The position numbers and the translations under genes are program-made. This document shows, piece after piece, positions 26,916 through 33,506 of a stretch of DNA of 33,506 nt. Under the pieces are notes generated by a model that searched no databases, was not told the DNA's origin, and saw nothing but the letters and a program-made list of their open reading frames with translations. Numbering within the stretch: position 1 is the first letter of the stretch; the number at the start of each line of letters is the position of its first letter. Source of the stretch: Acidobacteriota bacterium (lineage in GTDB: Bacteria > Acidobacteriota > Terriglobia > Terriglobales > Acidobacteriaceae); the NCBI GenBank assembly GCA_021781495.1, contig JAJXWS010000038.1, positions 1 to 33,506 of the forward strand, in the 5' to 3' direction.

Positions 26916-28394
26916 ATGCCCGCAACCACCGCGCTATCCTCTGAAGTCATGGCCAAGTACGAGCCCGTCATCGGACTCGAAGTTCACGTGCAACTGCTGA
27001 CCGCCAGCAAGATATTTTGCGGTTGCGCCAACCGGTTTGGCTCCGCGCCCAACACGAACATCTGCCCCGTATGCCTAGGGCTGCCGGGCGCGCTGCCGGT
27101 GCTGAACGCCAAGGCGGTGGAGTTTGCCACGATGGCCTCGCTGGCGCTGAACTGCCAGGTGCGGGAGCGCTCGATCTTTGCGCGCAAGAACTACTTTTAT
27201 CCTGACCTGCCGAAGGGCTACCAGATTTCGCAGTTTGACAAGCCGATCGCCGAGCATGGCTGGATTGACGTGCCGACGGCCGACGGCAGCATGAAGCGCA
27301 TCGGCATTACGCGCCTGCACATGGAAGAGGACGCGGGCAAGAGCCTGCACGATGGCTTTTCCGACTCTGCCACGCGCACCTATCTTGACCTGAATCGCTG
27401 CGGCACGCCGCTGGCGGAGATCGTGAGCGAGCCGGATATTCGCACGCCCGACGAGGCCTTCGAGTACCTGACGCGGCTGAAGGAGATTCTGCTGTACACG
27501 GGCGTCTCCGACTGCAACATGGAAGAGGGCTCACTGCGCTGCGACGCGAACGTGAGCGTGCGGCCGCGCGGCCAGGAGAAGTTTGGCACCAAGGCAGAAG
27601 TGAAGAACGTGAACAGCTTCCGCTTTATCCGCGCCGCGCTGGAGTACGAGATTGAGCGGCAGGTTGAGGTCATCGAGAGCGGCGGCCGCGTGGTGCAGGA
27701 GACGCGCCTGTGGAACGCCGGCGAGGGCCGCACCTACTCCATGCGCTCCAAGGAGCAGGCGCATGATTACCGCTACTTCCCTGAGCCGGACCTGCCGCCG
27801 CTCATCGTCTCCGCGGAGTTCCGGGAAGAGATGCGCAAGCGGCTGCCGGAGCTGCCCGAGCCGCGCCGCGCGCGCATGATCGCCGAGTATGATCTCTCCG
27901 CGAAGGATGCGCACGCGCTGACATCCTCGCGCGAGTTTGCCGACCGGTTTGAGGCCGCGGCGAAGACGGCGAAGAATCCGCGGCGCGTGGCCAACCTGCT
28001 GCTGAGCGAGCTGGGCGGACGCCTGAAGGCGCTGGGGCTGGAGCAGGAGCAGTCGCCGGTCTCCATGGCGGGCGTGGTGATGGCCGCCGACCTGCTGGAA
28101 GAGGACAAGATCAGCTCAAAGCAGCTGAAGCAGTTGCTCGACGTGTGCTTTGAGAAGAGCGAGGACTTCCCTGCCGTGTATGAGCGGGAGAAGCCCCAGC
28201 AGATTACCGACGTATCCGCGATTGAAAAGCTGATTGACGAGGTGATCGCCGCCAACCCCAGGCAGGTAGAGCAGTATCGCGGAGGCAAGAAGACGGTGGC
28301 GGGCTTCTTTGTGGGCCAGGTGATGCGCGCGTCAAAGGGACAGGCCAATCCTGCTCTGCTGAACGAACTGGTGACGAAGAAGCTGGAAGGGTAA
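26916..28394 (+). CDS. gatB: Asp-tRNA(Asn)/Glu-tRNA(Gln) amidotransferase subunit B
   Basis: A 492-residue kinase/tRNA-binding subunit of the GatCAB complex, which converts Glu-tRNA(Gln) or Asp-tRNA(Asn) to the amide. Visible marks are YEPVIGLEVHVQL at the start, four zinc cysteines C35, C37, C50 and C53 (CGC and CPVC), KNYFYPDLPKGYQISQ, and the C-terminal YqeY-like domain with KTVAGFFVGQVM. ATG 26916 fits the TAAAAT box ten bases upstream; ATG 26949 (MAKYEP) is a possible alternative. gatA and gatC are not in the window. The fkbM-type gene follows after 55 bp. Confidence 0.96.
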   Translation: MPATTALSSEVMAKYEPVIGLEVHVQLLTASKIFCGCANRFGSAPNTNICPVCLGLPGALPVLNAKAVEFATMASLALNCQVRERSIFARKNYFYPDLPKGYQISQFDKPIAEHGWIDVPTADGSMKRIGITRLHMEEDAGKSLHDGFSDSATRTYLDLNRCGTPLAEIVSEPDIRTPDEAFEYLTRLKEILLYTGVSDCNMEEGSLRCDANVSVRPRGQEKFGTKAEVKNVNSFRFIRAALEYEIERQVEVIESGGRVVQETRLWNAGEGRTYSMRSKEQAHDYRYFPEPDLPPLIVSAEFREEMRKRLPELPEPRRARMIAEYDLSAKDAHALTSSREFADRFEAAAKTAKNPRRVANLLLSELGGRLKALGLEQEQSPVSMAGVVMAADLLEEDKISSKQLKQLLDVCFEKSEDFPAVYEREKPQQITDVSAIEKLIDEVIAANPRQVEQYRGGKKTVAGFFVGQVMRASKGQANPALLNELVTKKLEG

Positions 28395-28449
28395 GCAGCA
28401 CGCACCCGGCCCCCTGCGTGAACCCTGGCAGCACTGCGGAGGGGTGACG

Positions 28450-29217
28450 ATGAGCAATGCTCTTTCGGTCTGGCAACGCCTGAAGCGGCAAGTGCGAGTG
28501 CTGCCGCAGACCTGCGCCAACAGCTTTCGCTTCAGCTTGGTTCCGCAGCTGCCGCGCTGGTTCCGCGTTCCGGCCAGCGTTCGCATCGGCCGCCGCGCGG
28601 TGCCGCTTGCCGCGCCGGACGAGCCGGGAATCAGCGCGGACTTTCTGACCTGCGTGCTGTGGAATACCTATGGGCTGGGCCGCAGGCTGGGCGCCGTGCA
28701 CACGGTTCTGGACATTGGCGCAAATGTGGGCTTCTTCTCGCTGGCGGCGCGCGGGCGCTACCCCCGGGCCGTGATTCACGTGTATGAGCCCAATCCGCGC
28801 GTGCTGCCCTTTCTGCGCGCCAATACGGCAGGCCTGGACATCTCACTGCATCCGGAGGCGGTGAGCGATCGCGCCGACTGGGTGACGATGGTGGACACCG
28901 GCCCGAGCAACGCGGCGCAGACCCGCGCCGCGCTGGAGGCCGGCAAGGGCATTCGGCAGATCAGCCTGACCACGGCGGTGGAGCGGATGGGCGGCCGCGT
29001 GGACCTGCTGAAGATGGACTGCGAGGGCGCGGAGTGGGAGATTCTGCGGCTCGACGAAGGGTGGGAGGCCATCCGCAATATCCGCATGGAGTATCACCTG
29101 TTCCACGGCGAAACGGTGGACCAGATGGTGGCAGCGCTGCGCGCCAAGGGCTATCGCATTCTTTCCATCGGGGAGTTGAACGAGGTGGGCGGAACCATCT
29201 GGGCCGCGCGGGACTGA
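28450..29217 (+). CDS. FkbM-family methyltransferase
   Basis: A 255-residue SAM-dependent methyltransferase. SAM-binding motif I is VLDIGANVGFFSL (D88, G90, N92, G94), with YEPNP as motif II and LLKMDCEGAEWEIL as the conserved FkbM segment. Family members O-methylate sugars and natural products; the substrate cannot be read from the context. ATG 28450 is preferred because GGAGG ends seven bases before it; GTG 28444 would overlap that site. Convergent with the small exported protein gene at 29291. Confidence 0.87.
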   Translation: MSNALSVWQRLKRQVRVLPQTCANSFRFSLVPQLPRWFRVPASVRIGRRAVPLAAPDEPGISADFLTCVLWNTYGLGRRLGAVHTVLDIGANVGFFSLAARGRYPRAVIHVYEPNPRVLPFLRANTAGLDISLHPEAVSDRADWVTMVDTGPSNAAQTRAALEAGKGIRQISLTTAVERMGGRVDLLKMDCEGAEWEILRLDEGWEAIRNIRMEYHLFHGETVDQMVAALRAKGYRILSIGELNEVGGTIWAARD

Positions 29218-29254
29218 CGCCGCGCGACGCCGGAAGCAACCTGCACGGCGCGCA

Positions 29255-29280
29255 GCGGCTTAGATCCCCCCCTGAGCCGC
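29255..29280. terminator. Hairpin between fkbM-type gene and the small exported protein
   Basis: GCGGCTTAG pairs with CTGAGCCGC (one G-U) around an 8-nt C-rich loop, located between two convergent stops. No T-run; moderate candidate for a shared terminator. Confidence 0.5.
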
Positions 29281-29290
29281 CGCCGCGCTG

Positions 29291-29665
29291 TTACTTCATC
29301 TTCAGTTCCGTTTCGTATTCCTTGCGGGCGTCCCAGGAGCTTACGGTCTTGGTGGCGCTTTTTTTGCCGGCCTTCTCGGCCCACAGTTCGTAGTCGTCGG
29401 TCATGGCGACCTGGGCAAAGTGGAAGCGGCCGTTGCCGCCCGAGGTATAGCTGCGGATGGCCTTCGTCTTCAGATTCTTGAGGAAGACGGTTGCGCCCGC
29501 TACGGGAGCGGACTCGGCATCCACCACGCTGCCGGAAACGCTTCGCTGTCCCAGGTTCTGCGCCTGCGCCTGTGGCAATGCGCCATGCCGCGCCAGCGGC
29601 ACCAGGCCCAGAGCAACAGCAGCAAACGCCCCCCAGGCAATCCATGTTGCGCGCTTCAGCTTCAC
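29291..29665 (-). CDS. Small exported carboxypeptidase-regulatory-like protein
   Basis: A 124-residue protein with an N-terminal hydrophobic signal or anchor (WIAWGAFAAVALGLVPLA) and one carboxypeptidase-regulatory-like beta-sandwich: SVSGSVVDAESAPVAGATVFLKNL, then a Gly-rich turn, GRFHFAQV and YELWAEKAGKKS. Such domains often serve as binding or structural modules outside the cytoplasm. The start is GTG 29665, which overlaps the TGA of the upstream LysW-like gene (GTGA), and the GAGGACGAGGA at the end of that gene can serve as ribosome site, so translation is probably coupled. Specific function unknown. Confidence 0.78.
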   Translation of the reverse strand: MKLKRATWIAWGAFAAVALGLVPLARHGALPQAQAQNLGQRSVSGSVVDAESAPVAGATVFLKNLKTKAIRSYTSGGNGRFHFAQVAMTDDYELWAEKAGKKSATKTVSSWDARKEYETELKMK

Positions 29666-29859
29666 TCCTCGTCCTCCTCTTCGTCGTAGAGCTCGTCTTC
29701 TTCCTCGTCGTAGTCCTCGTCCACGCGGGCCAGCTCCAGCGGTTCAACGCCTACGACCTCGTACTCGGTTCCACATTCATCGCAGGCGACCACGTCGCCC
29801 TCTTCCAGTTCGTCTACTTCGATATCCAGTTCATTCTCGCATTCAGGGCAGCTGGGCAT
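29662..29859 (-). CDS. LysW-like zinc-ribbon protein with acidic tail
   Basis: A 65-residue very acidic protein. Four cysteines (C4, C7, C26, C29; CPEC and CDEC) form a zinc ribbon. The order CPEC, ELEEGDVVACDECG, EYEVVGVEPLEL matches the amino-group carrier LysW of the Thermus lysine pathway as I recall it. LysW ends in EDWGE, whose last Glu carries the substrate; here the tail is a Glu/Asp run with two Tyr that also ends in Glu. No lysine or arginine biosynthesis genes are nearby. ATG 29859 has an excellent AGGAGG six bases upstream; the frame is open to 29949. Overlaps the next gene by four bases. It could be a carrier or simply a small zinc-ribbon protein. Confidence 0.8.
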   Translation of the reverse strand: MPSCPECENELDIEVDELEEGDVVACDECGTEYEVVGVEPLELARVDEDYDEEEDELYDEEEDEE

Positions 29860-30007
29860 GGCAGCCTCCTCTCGTTCAAGGTATTTCATGTTGTAGGATG
29901 ACGTTACTTCAAGGTACGACTCCGCTAGTTTTAGAGAGGACCCGGCCATAGGTCAAGAGGCGAGAGCAGACATAGGCCGTCGAGTTCCCCGGAATGGAGA
30001 AAAAGCG

Positions 30008-31465
30008 ATGAAAGCCTCCCAATCGGCTGCTGTGTGCATACTGATGCTGGCAGCAGCCTGGTGCATGGCACAGCCCGACTATCAGCTTCATGCAACCCCC
30101 GTTGGCCCGGCCGTCGCGGACCCGGCCATTGCGCGCGCGCTCAACACCATTCAGGCGGCGCACATCCATCAGACGATTGAAACGCTGGTTGGTTTCGGGA
30201 CGCGGAATACGCTGACCAGCATGGAGACGGATTTGCCTGCCGGGCAGGGCGTTCAAGCCGCTGCGGACTGGATCGCCGGGCAGTTTGAGCAGATCTCGCG
30301 GGAGTGCGGCGGCTGCCTGGAGGTGCGCCGCGACGTGTTTACCACCGACACTTCGGGCGGCAGCCCGTGGGGCTCGCGCATTCCCCGGCCCACAAAGATC
30401 ACCAATATCTATGCCATTTTGCGCGGAACGGACCCGGTGCAAACCAAACAGATGGTGCTGGTAACCGGGCATTACGACTCGATCAACTCCAACGTCTTCA
30501 AGAACTGGGCGGATACCTCCGGCGCGGCCCCGGGGGCCAACGACGACGCCTCCGGAGTGGCTGTCTCGCTGGAGTGCGCCCGGGCGCTGAGCCGGATGCG
30601 CTTTCCGGCGACTATTGTGTTTGCAGCGGTGGCAGGCGAGGAGCAGGGGCTGGTGGGCGCGGCGCATCTGGCCCGGCTGGCGCACGACGAGGGCTGGCAA
30701 CTGGAGGCCGTGCTGAACAACGACATCGTGGGCGGCAACACCACGCCCGGCGATACGCTGCAGCAGAAGGACCGCGTGCGCGTCTTCTCCGAGGGCGTTC
30801 CGGCGGCGGCTACGCCGGAGGAGGTGCGGCGCATCCTGGCGCTGGGCAAGGACAACGACTCGCCCAGCCGCGAGCTGGCGCGCGCGGTGGCGGACGTGGA
30901 TCGCACCTACTTTCCGGCGGCGGGAAGCGGAGTCTTCCGGGCGTTTCTGGTTGACCGCACAGACCGCTACCTGCGCGGCGGCGACCACATGGCTTTCAAC
31001 AAGGAGGGCTTTGCCGCTGTGCGGTTTACGGAGTGGCGCGAGGACTACAACCATCAGCACCAGAACGTGGTGATTCCTCCGGCCGGCTCCGGCAAGCCCA
31101 TCCTGGGCGACCTGCCGCAGTTTGTGGACTTTCATTACGTGGCGCGGGTGGCACGGTTGAATGCCGCCACTCTGGCGACACTGGCCCTGGCCCCCGGCAG
31201 ACCGCAGAAGGTGGCCATCGACACGCACGACCTGCAGCAGGGCACCACGCTGACCTGGCTGCCGCCCGCCGGCATGCCGCCTGCGCGGTACCAGGTGCTG
31301 TGGCGCGAAACCACGGCGCCGGACTGGCAGTATGCGCAGACGGTGCAGCCGCAGGCCGCGGGCGCTGCCATGACCGTAACCCTGCCCATCTCCAAGGACA
31401 ACGTCCTGTTTGGCGTGCGCGCGGTGGACGCCGCCGGACATCGCGGACTGGCTGTGGCTCCGTAA
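30008..31465 (+). CDS. Exported M28 metallopeptidase with C-terminal Fn3-like domain
   Basis: A 485-residue protein with a signal peptide (residues 1-21). The M28 catalytic domain has GHYDS (H155, D157), GANDDASGVA (bridging D180), AGEEQG (E211 catalytic, E212 ligand), NND (D239) and GGDHMAFN (H327), a full two-zinc aminopeptidase site. The last 85 residues, from about 400, look like a fibronectin-III-like beta-sandwich (TLTWLPP, YQVLWRE, FGVRAVDAAGH). Likely a periplasmic or secreted aminopeptidase. GGAG lies eight bases before ATG 30008. Divergent from the LysW-like gene. Confidence 0.93.
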   Translation: MKASQSAAVCILMLAAAWCMAQPDYQLHATPVGPAVADPAIARALNTIQAAHIHQTIETLVGFGTRNTLTSMETDLPAGQGVQAAADWIAGQFEQISRECGGCLEVRRDVFTTDTSGGSPWGSRIPRPTKITNIYAILRGTDPVQTKQMVLVTGHYDSINSNVFKNWADTSGAAPGANDDASGVAVSLECARALSRMRFPATIVFAAVAGEEQGLVGAAHLARLAHDEGWQLEAVLNNDIVGGNTTPGDTLQQKDRVRVFSEGVPAAATPEEVRRILALGKDNDSPSRELARAVADVDRTYFPAAGSGVFRAFLVDRTDRYLRGGDHMAFNKEGFAAVRFTEWREDYNHQHQNVVIPPAGSGKPILGDLPQFVDFHYVARVARLNAATLATLALAPGRPQKVAIDTHDLQQGTTLTWLPPAGMPPARYQVLWRETTAPDWQYAQTVQPQAAGAAMTVTLPISKDNVLFGVRAVDAAGHRGLAVAP

Positions 31466-31532
31466 CCGCGGAGCCACTCCCGGCTCCGCCGCATGACACC
31501 CGCCGCCGGAACAAGTTACCCTGTTGACTACG

Positions 31533-32348
31533 ATGCGCAGGATTGGCGCCACACCGTTCTCCTTTCCCGAATTCCGCGGCGCCACCCGCCGCCTGGTGAT
31601 CTGGAACCTTGCCGCGTACTTTGTGCTGGCGCTGGGCCTGCTGGCCTTTCCCAGCGTTGCCGGCCACCTGGCTGTGCTGCTGGGCTTTGACCCGTTCAGC
31701 TTTTTGCACGGCGGGCTGTGGCAACCGCTGACGTACAGCTTCGTCCACCTGTCGCTGATGGGGACACTGTTTGAGCTGCTCTCGTTGTGGTTTCTGGCCG
31801 GATTTTTGGAGAGCTTCCACGGAGATGCCTGGGTCACCGGGCTTTATGCCGTCTCTGTGCTGTGCACGGCGTTGGCCGCGGTACTGCTCTACCTGGGCGG
31901 CAGCCTGGCCGGCATGGACGTGGCTCCCGCGCTGCTGACCGGCTGCTTTGGCGGCATCTTCGGGCTGCTGGTGGCCATTGGCCTGCTCTACGGCGACATG
32001 GAGTTTCTGCTCTTCTTCACCATCGGCATCAAGGCCCGCTACATGGCGATCCTCTACGGCCTGCTGGCCATCGCCATGCTCTTCGGGCAGCAGCGCATGT
32101 ACGCCTTTGCCGAGCTGGGCGGCGCGCTGGGCGGCTGGCTCTATATCCGCATGGTGCCGCGCCGGGGCTTCTCCATTGCCCTGAGCGAGAAGTGGTATGG
32201 CATGCGTAACCGCTACTACCGCTGGAAGCGCCGCCGCGCCGCGCGCAAGTTTGAGGTTTACATGCGTTCGCAGGGCCGCACCGTGCGGTTTGACGGCCAG
32301 GGCCGGCAGATTGACGAAGACCACGACGACAAGAGCCGCTGGAACTAG
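31533..32348 (+). CDS. Rhomboid-fold membrane protein lacking the catalytic residues
   Basis: A 271-residue protein with six hydrophobic segments between about residues 20 and 205 and a basic C-terminal tail (about 206-271). The layout and motifs WQPLTYSFVHLSLMGTLFE, LLTGCFGGIFGLL and FAELGGALGG align with rhomboid proteases (GlpG). The GxSG serine is Phe139, the helix-6 histidine is Glu194, and the oxyanion His and Asn are Gly77 and Glu81. It is therefore probably an inactive, iRhom/derlin-like relative that binds membrane proteins. ATG 31533 is chosen; TTG 31524 is possible. TACCCT ten bases upstream resembles the boxes at gatB and fabD. fabD follows 51 bp later. Confidence 0.8.
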   Translation: MRRIGATPFSFPEFRGATRRLVIWNLAAYFVLALGLLAFPSVAGHLAVLLGFDPFSFLHGGLWQPLTYSFVHLSLMGTLFELLSLWFLAGFLESFHGDAWVTGLYAVSVLCTALAAVLLYLGGSLAGMDVAPALLTGCFGGIFGLLVAIGLLYGDMEFLLFFTIGIKARYMAILYGLLAIAMLFGQQRMYAFAELGGALGGWLYIRMVPRRGFSIALSEKWYGMRNRYYRWKRRRAARKFEVYMRSQGRTVRFDGQGRQIDEDHDDKSRWN

Positions 32349-32383
32349 CCGGAGCGGGGGCTGCGGAACCGGGGCCGGCGGGG

Positions 32384-32389
32384 TACAAT
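32384..32389 (+). promoter_or_regulatory. -10-like box for fabD, 10 nt before the ATG
   Basis: TACAAT, ten bases before ATG 32400, with a weak CTGCGG at -35 (17-bp spacer). No Shine-Dalgarno in CCTCTCTGAA. Predicts a leader of only a few bases. Confidence 0.45.
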
Positions 32390-32399
32390 CCTCTCTGAA

Positions 32400-33347
<948 letters not shown>

Positions 33348-33425
33348 CGCAGGCGCAAAAACCACAAAGGCCGCGGAATCGATGAGTCTGTTTCGAAACT
33401 CCTTTGAGTTGGCCTAGATAGATGA

Positions 33426-33457
33426 GAAGATGCCCTTGCGGAAGCGGGGGCATCTTC
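33426..33457 (+). terminator. Terminator hairpin after fabD
   Basis: GAAGATGCCC pairs with GGGCATCTTC in a perfect 10-bp stem around a 12-nt loop that can fold further (GC-GGAA-GC), followed by GTTTATG. Nothing else is recognised from 33348 to the right edge. Confidence 0.7.
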
Positions 33458-33506
33458 GTTTATGGGCTATATCCGAGGCGAGGGACGGAATCAGGGGACG
33501 CTTTTC

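Noticed and set aside
29909..31837. Minus-strand open frame of 642 codons opposite the M28 peptidase
   Set aside because: M28 gene on the plus strand has a complete metal site and signal peptide; the opposing frame has nothing recognisable.
33348..33425. Possible tRNA or small gene after fabD
   Set aside because: No cloverleaf, no TTCGA-type T-loop in the right place, and no open frame with a ribosome site; only the terminator hairpin that follows is supported.

Overview
The window is 33.5 kb of GC-rich, densely coded bacterial chromosome. I recognise 26 protein genes, one cut by the left edge. There are no tRNA or rRNA genes, insertion sequences, phage genes or CRISPR arrays. The gene mix (exported DUF885, M20 and M28 peptidases, a Yip1-family membrane protein, a DUF5715 protein, a small carboxypeptidase-regulatory-like protein, a GH10 lipoprotein, a GatB-type amidotransferase) suggests Acidobacteriota, class Terriglobia. 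That is an inference from gene content, not from a marker search.

Layout. Left part (1-5105): the N-terminal half of a MiaB/MtaB-type tRNA methylthiotransferase (-), a YhhS-type MFS exporter (+), ribosomal protein S1 (-) and an Ap4A-phosphorylase-like HIT protein (+). Next (5106-10491): rmuC (-), the acpP-fabF pair (+), a Yip1-family membrane protein (-) and a DUF5715 protein (-). Middle (10681-19489): gyrA (-) with an extra coiled-coil segment, a polytopic membrane protein (-), ruvB and a thioredoxin-like gene (+), galU (-) and an exported DUF885 peptidase (-). Right part (19519-33506): mfd (-), an exported M20 peptidase (-), an exported tandem-VOC protein, a GH10 xylanase lipoprotein, gatB and an FkbM methyltransferase (all +), a two-gene unit of a LysW-like zinc ribbon and a small exported protein (-), an M28 peptidase (+), a rhomboid-like protein lacking the catalytic residues (+) and fabD (+).

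How the genes work together. Most are housekeeping: DNA topology and repair (gyrA, ruvB, mfd, rmuC), translation (rpsA, gatB, the methylthiotransferase), fatty-acid synthesis (acpP, fabF, fabD) and UDP-glucose supply (galU). The rest are exported hydrolases that fit a heterotroph living on plant polymers and peptides.

I see no new multi-gene defence or mobile system. The points most worth a second look are: a recurring TANANT box 6-10 nt before the ATG of six genes with no Shine-Dalgarno, suggesting leaderless mRNAs; a LysW-like carrier with an acidic tail in place of EDWGE; a rhomboid-fold protein with all four active-site positions changed; an ~80-residue insertion in the GyrA C-terminal domain; an exported protein with two apparently complete glyoxalase metal sites; a seven-copy octamer array filling the gap between two convergent genes; and a LacI-type palindrome at the MFS promoter.
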